The notes beneath the pieces are model-generated. The model was not told the origin of the DNA and ran no database searches. It saw only the letters and a list, made by a program, of their open reading frames with translations. Both the position numbers and the translations under genes were made by a program. Of a stretch of 64,000 bases of DNA, positions 26,360 to 38,900 are shown in pieces. This DNA comes from Brugia malayi. Its lineage: Eukaryota > Nematoda > Chromadorea > Rhabditida > Onchocercidae. Numbering within the stretch: position 1 is the stretch's first letter; each line of letters starts with the position of its first letter. The stretch is taken from the NCBI RefSeq assembly GCF_000002995.4, contig NW_025062475.1, positions 6,700,187 to 6,764,186 on the forward strand, given 5' to 3'.

Positions 26360-27281
26360 GAAAATGCTCTTACCTATTACACGATGACTTACTCTACCGA
26401 TGAGGGCTTCATCTCTTTACTGCCACACTGCCCCTCATTCCATGTGCGTCATGTTTTATCGAATTGTCATTGCACCCTTAACATATTATACTGAAATAAT
26501 TAAAAAATAATGCGAAATGATTTTGAAAGATTTACTTTTTGTGTTTGCCTTCTTCGACATTCTGTTAGTGTCACAGAATAATTTAGCGAAAGGGAAAAGA
26601 TCCAAGCATATGACTTTTTCAAAACTTTGCGGTATTCTTTTATCAGGGAAAAATATCAACAGAATTGTTGCAAGCAGCTATAAAGAAAGAAGTATATCAT
26701 ACAACAAAAACGTACACTATATTTTAACATTTTGATTGAAGCATGGAGAAATTTATTAGGATACAAAAAACAGTTTAGTAAAGCAAAGGTCTATGTAAGA
26801 CTAATTGTATATAAATGCAAAAGATATTGTTAATAATGGATAAGTGCGGGTATGAAAGAATTAAATTGGCTAGGTAGAATAAACGAATGACTCATTTAGA
26901 GATGAGAAATTTTTTAACAGTTCTTCTTTATCAATTTATTTTCAGAATGAAGAGCAAACGAGTGAGCTTAAATACAGCAATTTTGCAAGTACAAAACAAA
27001 CTGAGAAAAGCGCGATGATAAGGAATACAACAGGCACATATATCGGGTACTCCTTCATTTTTATGAAAAGAAATATTGACCAGATAATAGCTGACCCAGC
27101 AGTTACAATATTTACAGCAATATATAATGAACGATAATCTGCAAGCGGTATTTAATTCGACCATTTGTATCTTATACAAATCTCAATTCAGTAAATAAAT
27201 AAATAGATTGGACGATCAGTAGTTAATCCTTGTGAATTGAATGATTGGCATTGTAATTAACTGTCACATGCTGGTCAGTTC
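26360..27281. other. Intergenic stretch, 5' flank of the 192-residue gene
   Basis: No supported exon was seen. A donor-like GTAGA then gtaagt on the minus strand near 26390-26400 follows a short ATG frame. No acceptor was found that would join it to the downstream exon in phase, so it was not included in the gene model. Confidence 0.45.
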
Positions 27282-27643
27282 TTAAAAAATAGTAAATGGA
27301 CCTCGGCGACTTTGTTCAATTGCTGCAAGACCAAGAATGGCCATGAACGTCTGGAAGATGAAGAGAACAACAAGTGTCATCGGAATGGTACTGGCAACAT
27401 AGCCCAGCACTGTGAAAACACATAGACTAAGAGCCGAAATTGCGTGTATCGATACGACGAAATGAAACCAAGTGGGATTCGGCGAGTTTGTTCCCACAAG
27501 CCTTAAAACTGACTTTTTTTTGAAATCCTGAATGATAAGCTGCTAAAGGCTCATCAAAATCTTATATAACAAGCGAGCATTACAGTCCATCCAAAGGCAA
27601 TGGTTGATACCGTCTTACTAATGAGTCTAATTCGCATTTGCAT
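27282..27643 (-). CDS. Unrecognised 101-residue protein with two membrane segments
   Basis: I do not recognise the family. Two minus-strand exons, 27643-27584 and 27527-27282, are joined by a 56-nt intron (donor ACT then gtaatg, acceptor ATTCAG), both phase 0. The product has a basic amphipathic N-terminus (residues 1-30, with a KKK run at 23-25), a polar NSPNPTW stretch, a first hydrophobic helix at about 41-64, a short SxIP loop, a second helix at about 69-90 and a basic tail (EQSRR). This is a hairpin two-pass membrane topology, plausible for an ER or mitochondrial small membrane protein. The in-frame codon path upstream of the Met meets a stop within seven codons. The start is therefore reasonable unless another exon joins at an acceptor-like AAG six bases before the ATG. 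Confidence 0.6.
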
Positions 27644-28878
27644 AGTCTCTTGCAAACATTTAAGTTACAATGGCGGTTAATCAAGAATTGAAAGAATCCA
27701 ATTACAGTGCATTCGCTTTGTTAGCTTCCACGTCCGAGCCAGAATAAAGGGATTGCATCGCTTCAAATGATGAACTCCTGGTAGTTTTGAACATTTATGA
27801 AATTATTTTTTACAAATTTATATGCAAATTTTCGATACTGTTTTTTCCTTCACCCTTTTGTACATCTCGTTAGGAAAGTTTCTTCCATTTTTTCTCCCAA
27901 GATATTTGTTGCATTTCAAGTAGCACGAATTAATTCTCAACGTAAAAATATCTTTTGCATTTTAAGTTGTAGTACTTTGAAATTATCTTTTATTACCAAG
28001 TTGCTTCACAATAAAGATTGTGTTTGCTAAATTAAAGATCACTCTTGACTCCTACAGCTTTCAGGATGTGAAAATAACTGGGCTTCAACACTTAGGATTA
28101 CAAAATCCCTAATGTTTCAGAAAATCGTAATATTATTCGAAACGCACAATTATAGCACACAATAAAGGAAATTTTCTGTTTCACGGTCCGAGCAGAAATT
28201 TGTGAAATGACGGGAACTAAGGGTACTCATAAGAAAAATGAGGTGAAATCCAATCTTACTAAGTGATGAGTTCAGTACTACATTCATGCTTTGATTTAAA
28301 CCATTCCCTTTGATATGGATGGAAAGTATGATCCATCAAATTGGATCATATGGTTGTTGCTTTGTCTGGCAAATCAATTAAGATCGTAATGCATGTTAGC
28401 CGTTTTGTAAAGGTTCAACACAACAAATTAGCAAACTGATTGTTTTTTGATAACCCAGAAAAAAACATGTATGAAAAGCTAGATTTCGACCTTTTCTACA
28501 AGAAACAGCAGCTGACCCACTAAAAAGGCATTTGATCTAACTGATGAAAAGTGCATTTTTCAGTGACATGTCTCCATGAAGAGCGGAATTGGTGTAGCTT
28601 CTCTTATTTATCTAGCAGCAATTTTATTGAGACTGGTTGCAATGACGACATGAATTGGACCTATCATCAACAACAAATTTTCTAAAAGTGTTTACATGAA
28701 TTCCCACCCTAATGTTTTGTGTCTTAAGCAAACAGTCAACTCTACTTCTGATTACCGGTTTCGCTTGAAATTTATCGCTATCATCAAAACCTTACACCAT
28801 CTAGAATCGCCATATGGCAAGCTATCTAAAACACAACAAATATCAAGCCTTAACATTTTTATCAAAAAAGAAAAAGAA

Positions 28879-28944
<66 letters not shown>

Positions 28945-29411
28945 GCAACTCAAATAACTCAATGGAATTAAAAAGTAAATGCTTACTAAACAATCAAATA
29001 AATCTAACCTGAAAGCCAAACTAGTTGGTACACAAAAAAAATTGAAAAAAAAAGAAACATAGCAATAACAAACTAAAAAAGACGAAAAAAACAACCATTT
29101 CACAAAACAGCACGAAAGCACATTTCATCTAATTCAAAATTTCCTTTCTTCATCACCTTCCATACATTTATATATATATCAGGTTATTCTTCAGCTAAAA
29201 AATCCTGACCATTTTGGTAGAATAACACTAAAATACTGCATTATCTATTTTCGCATTCAGATTTATATTTTGCAAATTAATTTGATCACACTTTATACAA
29301 ATCTTTATAATATCAATCTTTATACACGATATCATATGTTCAAATCTTCCCGGTGAATTAAAATTGCACAAAAGAGGTACACAATGTGGACGTCACAAAC
29401 TCATGAAAAAC
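27644..29411. other. Intergenic stretch with long TA microsatellite
   Basis: No supported exon was seen on either strand. Two long open frames that cross the TA repeat (about 28696-29121, both strands) owe their openness to the repeat and are not genes. The rest is AT-rich spacer between the NDUFA10 3' end and the membrane protein gene. Confidence 0.6.
28881..28939. repeat. (TA)n microsatellite, about 58 bp
   Basis: An uninterrupted alternating TA run lies between the NDUFA10 gene and the 101-residue gene. It follows an A/G-rich stretch and is likely to be length-polymorphic. Confidence 0.95.
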
Positions 29412-30964
29412 TTAGTGTTCATTATGAATCTGATTGTAGTAACTCTGATGTGTTGGGTCAGCGATTACTTCTTGGACACCAACAAGATCTTCTAGATATG
29501 CATCCTTGTAATAATACTCAAACCTGAAAACCAAGTTAGAAAATTTGCTAGAAGTCCAGAACATGCAACAAATTTTAAAAAGCCAGAATGATATGCGAAT
29601 GATATGCGAAGTTTTCTTAAAAAAGTTTCTTACAATCGGAAAAATTAAAAATAGCACTGCATTTCTATGTTTGCTTTTATTTGCTATCACTTGTTTGTGT
29701 CATTTACTATTAATAAATTATACAATAAATCACGCTGGGTACAACGAAGATGTAAACAACTTACCATGGTTCACCTTTAGTGAATGTGCTTACTTTGCTG
29801 AACCATCCAAATTTATCCCCTTTATCTCTGATTGCTGAATAAACATATGGTGTTTTCAGAATCTGAAAAAAAGTTTTGCTCAATTAATTATACAGAGCAG
29901 TAGCATGATTTAAGTGTGAGTGCGTTCCAGAGACAAAACACATTTATTAAGGAGTGAGAAGTATAGAGAAGAAATAAGAACTTAAGTTTAATTAGCAAGC
30001 TATGAAAATAAGTAAATAAGTGAAAAACAATCAAATTAAGCTACTCAAAGAAAAAATTTTCAAATATCAAACCTCATTATGAATACACTGAATGTAGCGC
30101 CCAATCTCTCGAGGACTTTGATATAATTCGCCACACTCATGATCAGGAAGACCCAAAAATGCTAACGCATGTGCTTCCCTCTTGTCTGTTACACTAAAAT
30201 CTTAGTTTCATAGTGATCATTATTTCAGTGGTACTCCAATTAACACTGAATTTCATACCATGTAACATGATATTAAAATATATGGCACCTATAGTTGTTA
30301 AACGACAATCAAGTACGCCAACGCTGTTAAACGACAATCAAGCTACTGATAGGTACGCCAACGCATTACGAAAAGAAAAAAGTAAAATATACAAATTTCG
30401 TGCAATGGAGTACTCCAGTTCGTTTTTTCCGTTTTCCCAAGTTCCGAAAACGTCACTTCTGTGATGTTCAAAGAAATCAAAATCCATATCTTCGATATCT
30501 TCCACGACGTTATCCACATTTCCAGGCACTGTCCAGTCATAAACCAATATTTCGGAATGCTTCCTACAATGAAAGTCAGATTATGTCTTGCCACCAAGAA
30601 CTACAAAAGATTTCAGCATTTCGAAATCTCTTTGCGACGCTCCTTTAGCGTACCTCAACAGGATATCTTATACACTGATTTTACTTGAATTCAAAAAGGA
30701 TGTAAATGAACCTAAATTCTTTCAAAGCATCTTTATATGAATCCTCGATTGTTTGCAAATAAATCTGATCAATAATTGCTATTTTGTCTGCCTGAAATTA
30801 CAGAAAAAAAAGTTGTTTTTTTTATGAGATGAGAAAAAATTACAAGTGTGCCATTCATTTAAGTACACAATAATCATTTGCAAACAACTGAGTTCTGTAA
30901 ATATTACAAAGTGAAAAAAAGAGAATATGAATTCAGAAGCTGTTCATCAGAACACACACAAACA

Positions 30965-30996
<32 letters not shown>

Positions 30997-33448
30997 AGAC
31001 ATTTCCCTGCTGATAGATGTTCTGCAGGCATTTATCTACCGGCACATCTAAATAAATAACCAGATGTGGCCAAAAACGGCAATTTGGTATCATATTCTTG
31101 CGTTCGATGTAATAATAGGTGAAATCTAAAAAAGATAAAAGCGTGACATACTAACTGCTTCAATAGATCAATTGCAACCCTTCTACGAACCATTGAATTT
31201 TAACTGTAATCTGATTTTCTCCCTTGCTTTTAACTAAAAACGCTGAGAATCAGTATATATGACTGTGAACTGAAAACAATAAAATAAATACTTGAAAATT
31301 AGAAAACGAAAGTGCACTAAATTACAAATGAAAAGCAATATTAGATGATTTTGAATTACATACAATATTAAAATCCTGAATAAAAAAGAAACTACTGAGT
31401 TAATCAGTGTTTTCTTACATTCTGGTCCAATATAATTTTTAGCACGACATGCATTGGCGAAAATAAAGTCAGTATGTGGAGTACGTTCCAAAACAACACC
31501 TTGACCTGGAAATGAAATACCGTAGAGTAACTAAAACAGTGAAACAATCCAATACAAATTCTTGGTATTGATTTATTGTATCATCCTCTCATCCCTAAAG
31601 TCACTACAGCACTCTTTTCTCGGAAGTGGCTTAATATCATGAAATAAATACGTCTGACTTTTATCGTACATACCATGTTTATTAAAAAATGGAAAAAAAA
31701 AAACAGTGACTTTACTGAGTTCTGCGAGAATGATTACTGTTATTATCTTTCCATCAGGCGATAACAACAATATGAGATTGGAGAGTATGTAATTCAGGAC
31801 AACAAATAATGTTAAGTAATTTCATTTCATATTTCAAGTACATTGAAGTATAAGCTTAGAGCATTCTATTACTTTATTCTAAAAACGAAGACATTCACTT
31901 ATCAAGATAACTTCATTAAAAGTATGTAACTCTCATAAATAAGCTACAAAACTTGAATTTCTTAACATTATCATTTAAATAATTGAATTCTTACCAGTGT
32001 TCATAATATGTGCTATAGCGTTCAAATATTGGTCGAATTTGCATCTAAGAATACGGTCACGCATCTTTGCTGTCTCGTCGTTGCCGGGATCCTTGTAGAA
32101 CATATTCATGTCAAACAGACGGAAAGATTTTGGAAACTGTAATCGAAAATAATTAACAAAAAATGAGTGAAATGGAAAAAAATCATTGCAATACTCATCA
32201 TTACTAAAGACACAACTTTTGTACATGTAAAAAACTTTAAACAGTTTAACCATAAGCAGCATTACATGCAAAGAAATTTTTGCTTCTAAAAAATATTCCG
32301 ATCTCTTTTAAGCCTGACACCGTAATATTTTCTAAATCAACATATAATTGCACAAATGAGTGCTTAATCAAATATTCGTTAAAATAACTTATAAAAACTG
32401 TTTTAGCCAAAAGTAACAAGACTAACCAAATGATAGTAATTTCTGTAATCATTGCCAAAACGATCTACCAGAACCTCATCCATTTGAAATTCCGGAATAA
32501 AATGAAAACCTAATCGATCAGCAAGTGAACAAGCCATATCCGACTAAAATCATGTACGATATGAGGATGGAATTATCCAAAACAAACTTAGAAACTTTTT
32601 TATTTTTCAATCTTTGCTCTTCCTTTCAATTTTTTTTTTTTGAGATACTTCATTCTATTTATGTGAGTTTTCAGAGCTAATTTTACCCTTTAAATAAGAT
32701 CCTGAAGAAACTAAATCCTGAAAGAAACCTCGTTGATAAATACTACGGTATTCATGCTTTAGACAGAATAAAGAAGATGGAGGAAAAACAATTAAAAAGA
32801 ATGCCTCAAAAATCATAAAATACAAGCGAAATATAGCACCAATCATTAAATACATTAAATACGAGATTTAGATAGATCTGACTCCATCATGAAACTTCAT
32901 CATTTACATGAAATTTTTAGAAGCGCAAGATTTGACCCTAAGCAGTTCCATAATATGATGATAACCTCAGATTTTATAGAAAGATTAAAGGGAGTCAGAA
33001 GCAACAGTGATTCAGTTGTCACCTTTTTTTCATTAGAAATTACCTTATTTGAACCAATGTTCCCTTCAACCACTATCAACTTCGAATTTTCATGAAATCT
33101 TTTCAGTGTTCGATCAACAAGAACATGTTGCCATCGATATCTGAATGATAAAAATTTCAAATCAGAAAAATGACCTCCTGCCTAATCATCGACTCATAAA
33201 TAAATGATGCCTTTTGAATAACTGTCCTTCAGTAATAATCTTCACCACTGAACAAAACACAGAAAAAGTGCATACCCCTTCTGTTTATAGGGCCACGGTT
33301 CTGGATAAGCATCAGGATCAAGTTTTAATTTATTCTTTTCAACAATTGTCCTTTTTTGACCGATAAACTGTCCACTCCTACCAAACACTGACGATGAAGC
33401 ACGCAGTCGAGGACAGGTGCATGCCCATTTACATAGTACACCTGCCAT
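29412..33448 (-). CDS. nuo-4: NADH dehydrogenase (complex I) subunit NDUFA10 / NUO-4
   Basis: This is an accessory subunit of mitochondrial respiratory complex I, built on a deoxynucleoside-kinase fold. Minus-strand exons: 33448-33276, 33140-33044, 32543-32427, 32136-31995, 31505-31419, 31125-31001, 30791-30712, 30563-30393, 30193-30073, 29862-29765, 29523-29412. They sum to 1323 nt (440 residues), phase kept in all 11. The Arg/Ser-rich, acid-poor first 35 residues look like a mitochondrial targeting peptide. The nucleotide-binding loop is GNIGSNKS at residues 84-91. The kinase-family ER motif survives as ERTPHTDF (about 183-190), and a DQIYLQTIEDSY helix and a KHSEILVYDW strand follow. Length fits NDUFA10 family members. 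An acceptor nine nt before the ATG suggests trans-splicing. The glycine normally before the P-loop lysine is Asn (N89), so kinase activity is doubtful, as expected for this subunit. Confidence 0.93.
30297..30364. repeat. Imperfect 29-bp duplication in an NDUFA10 intron
   Basis: A 17-bp word (starting GTTAAACGACAA) occurs at 30297-30313 and again at 30326-30342. A second word, TACGCCAACGC, occurs at 30314-30324 and 30354-30364. The block lies in the intron between exons 8 and 9 of the NDUFA10 gene, shortly after the exon 8 donor. Confidence 0.85.
30966..30995. repeat. Homopolymer A30 (T30 on the NDUFA10 strand)
   Basis: Thirty consecutive A bases begin (on the minus strand) just after the exon 6 donor of the NDUFA10 gene, whose intron starts gtctg followed directly by the T run. 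The tract is probably length-variable and may contain sequencing error. Confidence 0.9.
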
Positions 33449-35924
33449 CTTTATTCCCTGGAAACTTGCCCTATTATGATTAAAGTAATAAACAATCACT
33501 GTTTTTCAAGATTATCCAATGCGTAAGCAGAGATGAACAAAGCCCTTCGTCGAGAAACGTCTAAACTTCTTTAACAGAAGCAGAAGTTCCACCAAAGAAA
33601 ATAACGGACCTAAGCGTAGTAACGGTACTCGAGAATTTTGCAAATCAGTTCTAACAATTTTACTCGCAAAGTGGTCAACCGCGATTCTTTATATAATTGC
33701 CCAAACTGAAAAAACAGCATGTAGTCGGACTTACGAAAACAAGTGCACATCTTCTTCAAACATTAGATTAAAGCAATTTTCTAACCAAGAGCTGTGAGCA
33801 AATTACGATGACCGTTATATGCGCAATCACGATACTGAACTTAGTGCATAATTTAGAAGTTCAGTCTAGAAGAGAATTCGCCGTCGTATGTTTAACAACA
33901 AATAACGAAGTGTACTCGATAGTAATAACCATCGAAGTCAGCAAAGATGGAAGACTTTAAATTTGTGATTATTTCAAAATTTGTTACATAATCGCAGTGA
34001 AATGCGAAACCTTTGGCACTGTGCACAGATAAAAAAAACACAAGAAATACTGTACAGTTGTATGTTATACAACAGGACAAGCTTGTGTTAGGATGCACCT
34101 AATTAAAAAACATATCCAGCTACTGCGTGCTTATAAGAAATTTAGTGAAATGTCTCAAGGAGAGGAATTTCAAATCGACTCTATTAAGATCCCCTAATGG
34201 TAAAAACTATTAACATCGCTTAACACAGTGCATCTTAACAAAGAAGCAAATGGTAGAACAATCCAATCTAAGATATAAAAAAACATTTAATGAGTTTGGA
34301 GTACACTGGAAAAATTCTACAAAGTAGCGAAGTTTTGGAGTACCTTTCCACATACTCCTACCGCGCCTCAGTAAATATACCACATATTAATAAGTAAAAA
34401 ATGAAAAAAATTGCAAATAAAGCAAAATAAACCCCACAACAAATTATAAAAAGTATTCTGGGTCGCTCAACTTCACAATAAACAAGATAAGCAAGTGCTT
34501 CTGCTATTTCACTATTCCGAGTAGCTAACCATGTCAGACAAAGATGAACGTGCTTACTCAATTCCGTCAAACAAGAACAAGATCTGGACCGAATGAGCAA
34601 AGAAAGCATAGTTGATTTCAGTTCAGGATTCAGTATATTTTTACGAGAATAAAATTCGTTTAAGAAAATTTCTGGAATGTCTGAAAGATTAGTGATGGAA
34701 GGCTAAATAATTAAAACAAATAACCACGAACTGCTCAAATAGGAAAGTAATCACGCAAAAAACTCTATAAATACTGCAAACAAAATGATAACAAATATGA
34801 CAGGTTTATAAAGCAGAAATGAAAGGCAGTAGGACTTCTAAATAAACTGAAGAGGCATAGAAAATAAAATGAGAAAAAAGGGGAAATTATTTTCTTTAAA
34901 TTCCTCTAAACTGACTGCCTGATAGTTCCCAAGTTCGTGTTCTGTGCTTCGCTGGTAATTTACTTCTTTCATTCATATCTAAAAAATCTCTAAAAAAATC
35001 TGAGGAACTTTACGCATGTATACCAAAAATACCTCAGAATTTCTTTAAAACATGCGCAGAATACTATTCGCAGAAAATTGGGATCTGGGATGTCCTTTTA
35101 ACATAATTGCAAAAAAAAAATAATAATTATATAAATATGGAACTTCGAACATAACTGCAAATAGTCATCAAGAATGTACAACTTACAGAAAAGTTAGTCA
35201 TCAAACATGAGATCAAATTATGTAACAGTCTGCATGAGGTTATATAAAAAAGAACCATACAATATGGAAACATTTACATAACGCAAGTACCAAATTGGTA
35301 TCACTTACGCTGCAAAGTAACAAATGAAACCTAAATTTAAAAAATCTATGAAATTTTCAGAATTCAAATGACAAAAGTGATTTTGTATATCTTAATCCCT
35401 TCAATTATTTATAAACTTGGCAAATTATGACCTAAATTTACAGGTACCATTTTGGAAGCACAAAAGAATGATTTTACCAAAAAAAAAAAAAAATCGTAAA
35501 AATTCGCTTTTCTTTTCCAAATTCTGCGTAAGTGACACTTGGGTATCAATCTAATAAGTTGAAAAACAGATCAAGAAGCAAACTTACATCGGTTATATCG
35601 CTTTTTAAAACATTTATGCCACAGTTTAAAACAAAATATTTAAAATCAATCCTGATCCTGAGAAAACAGCACTCATTTCCAATCACAAAGTAGAACTACT
35701 ATTAATGCATAATTTTTTCCATTTTTTTTTTTAATTTCATTCCTTAAATTTCGACTTTATCAAATTTGAAAAACTAGTCGCTTGTTGGTAAAAAAAAAAA
35801 AAAAAAAAAAACATAAATTTGGATTTTCTAAAGTTTTTACCGATTTTTGCTACATCCTTCACAAAGCCACACATTCGATTTGAATTCACTTTACAAGTTT
35901 CGAAACATTTAATGCTTGCTATGG
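33449..35924. other. Intergenic stretch
   Basis: This holds the NDUFA10 5' flank and the 3' flank of the MADF-BESS gene. Two minus-strand frames, 33892-34098 and 34358-34609, encode hydrophobic peptides, but neither has flanking splice sites in phase or a recognisable domain. A-runs occur near 35480 and 35791-35810. No gene is called. Confidence 0.5.
33458..33459 (-). promoter_or_regulatory. Probable trans-splice acceptor of NDUFA10 gene
   Basis: On the minus strand GTTTCCAG precedes a nine-base leader and the ATG at 33448. The frame continues open upstream of the acceptor to another Met, but residues added there do not look like a targeting peptide. Confidence 0.5.
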
Positions 35925-38900
35925 TCAATTTAGTCGTTGTGACGTACCATCAACATGCTGTCGTGTCGAACCAACATCATGGGAAGCGGAGCTCACCACA
36001 GCAGCAGCAACAGCAGCTTCATTCAATTCTTCATCATGGATCATTCGTGCGCAAGCACCCAAACCAAATCGTGCATCCATAAGTATGCGTTGAATATTCA
36101 TTTTCGCCACTGCCTTCTAAAAAACAAAACAGTATTGAAAGTTGTTGCATAACATGAATTCATATCAAAAAGTTTAATTAGGATCTCGGATTTTTAGCAA
36201 ATATTTTCTCTATGTTCCAAAGATTGCTCTGCATATCGCTAATAATTTATACAAACTGCTGATAGAAATGTGAGAATCTTGGGACAGAATTTCAACTGAA
36301 ACGCAATCAAATGTAAGTCCAATAAAAAAAGAAATTTTTTTAATGATCAGATTTACTAATAATTAACCTCATCCTCATTTAACCTTGACAAATAATTAGC
36401 TATTGAATTGGCAAATGCAAGATTAGCGTCATGTTCTTCTTGCAATGACTGGCTTGGTAATACAGCATAGTGCGGATGTTCTACTAAAACAGCTTGTGTC
36501 ACGAATCGATGCCCAGCCTGCTGTCGCAACGGTATCGAAGAATTCTGTGGCAACCCTGGAATCAAATGAATCCCACGGTTGCTCTCTTCAAATTAATAGA
36601 AATGAAGCAAGAGAGCAAGACTTCTCTTCTAATAGCAAACACAGAAAAAAGCTAATCCCAATCAATCAATATCTTTCGCAGGCTGTTGCAAGCTTCTAAA
36701 AAACTTTGTGTTACTAGTCGATACTATAAGTTATATCATACCTAACTGAGCAGCATGAGGTGCTGTCAATATAGTGGTACGATGCGGTGAAACAGAGATT
36801 CCTGGATGTGAATGCGAGCTGTTCGGAGTCTGTTGTTGGTGTAACTGTAAAAAAAAAAAAAAAAAAAAATACGATCCCCAAAAATGTTTCCTCTTCAAAA
36901 TATATTCGAATTTCGTAAAATTAATTCGAGGAGGCCAAAAAAGAAGTGTTCAGAAATATCGGAAAAAACTATAAACCTGTTGCTGTTGCACGCTATGACC
37001 CAAGATATTTGTGCCTCCTGCAAAAGTAGCGGGTCGTTGATCCAAAACTATTTTCTCATTCCCTGGTATTGTTCCTGAAATCTATGCTTCCAAAAAAAAT
37101 AAGGAACCAGTGACTGTTAATTTAAATCTCGGCATTATAAATAATATCGGACCTTGATCGATAGTAACAGTTTTTTCGGAAACCACGTCATCCAGAACTT
37201 CGTCGCCTAATTGTCCACGACCATTTGACATGCCTTGCACACTAATTGCTGCAACGCGTTTTCTACGTTGTGGAATACCCACTATCTTCAATTCGCCACA
37301 AACTGTCGACAAGCCGTTATTCGTAGATACTGCATCAGTATTCAATTCTGACACATTTACTAACCGATACCTGCAAAATAAACAGACCTTTATAAAACCG
37401 ATCAGTCTATTTTTGAAAACTAAATTTCATAATTTTAAAACCCAACAAATGCGTACGAAAATCTGAATATAGATTCAATCCGAATAGAAGTCCGCAATTA
37501 ACTCATCTGATTTACAAAAATCAAAATTGAAAAAAGAAAAAAAAAATCCTACAGTTACTCGTAATAAATTCTAAACACTTACATTTTTTGCGACCCATGT
37601 TGGTAAAAAGTTGTCGGATCAATAATCATTGTCACAGTACCGCCATCATCTAGAGGTGAGAATAACATAAAGTAATCTTGAATTGCAAAAGCACCCCACG
37701 AAAATATATTTTACAAGCAGCTTCCGATCAGGACAATGTGAAATAATAATAGTCTAACTGAAGAGTGGTAAAATTCACTTGTCCTGACGTTAACATCCTT
37801 CTTAATCACACTAGTCACCGGTGCTACACCTCGTGCGGTAACTGTTACTACTCCGCCATCGGATGTTTGTAACTGTTGTCCTACTCTTGACCTTGATTCT
37901 ACTTTAGGTAACAAAATGGGTTGTTGTTGCTGCTGCTGAGGTGATGCCATCTAAAAAGATAAATTAATAAGTACTTGAAAATTTGACGAAACATATACCA
38001 GTAATGAAGTTTTATTTGTTCCTAACACACCTGCCTGTTTTCATGAGCTTTTGAAGCATTTGATTTCTTTTTATTTATGAAATTTTTTTTAATGTGTGGA
38101 ACTAAACTGTGTTGAAATTTCAACGAATTTCATTATCAATCTCTTATAATTACCTGCTGCGACTGGACGGTAGTCAACATTACCATACTGGACGGGTGCT
38201 GCGCTAGAGGTTGTCGCTGCCGCTGTTGCAAAACAACTTGACTAGAATGCGAAGCTGTTGCTGTTCCAACGTCTATCTCACTACTTGCTGTTGACGAACA
38301 TGGACTTCCATTATCTTAAAATAATTTAAACCTTAAACATAATATTGGATCATAATAGAGTCGCATAGTTAAATCTCAAGGATCAACTCTTAAGTGTGAT
38401 AAAACGATAATTACCTTAGCAAAGACCATAAATTATATAAACTAAATAGGATTTCTAAGAAGTATAGAAAAAGAATTCCTCTTTTGTAATTAGATACTGA
38501 GCAAATTTGAATATCTGTGAAAAATAAAAAGTTACAAAATTCGAAAAGCGAAATAAGATTTCTAAAGAATGGAAATTGAGAGCATAAAAACTGAAATGTG
38601 TATATCAAAGGAAACAAGATGAATAAATGAGCTTCTCAATGCTTTCAAATAAATATGAAATAAAAGCTGGAAACAATACCCGATTCGAACGACCAAATGA
38701 ATACCAAAATACTTTTGGCGTCGAAAGTGAAACCTAATGTAGGTAACTGAAATACTCACATAAGTTTTGTTTGAAAGTGAAACCTGTGGTAGACGATGAA
38801 AGAGCATTCGTATTTCTGTCACTATTCGACCCATTCAACAATCCATGATCTCGCAAAGTGTTGTATTCACATGAAACTTGTGTGTTTACCATTTGAAGTT

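Noticed and set aside
28696..29121. Long open frames on both strands across the TA repeat
   Set aside because: The alternating repeat reads as Tyr-Ile on either strand without stops. The flanks have no splice sites or domain.
33892..34609. Two hydrophobic minus-strand frames that resemble membrane or secreted peptides
   Set aside because: Neither has phase-matched splice partners. Composition is explained by AT-rich DNA.
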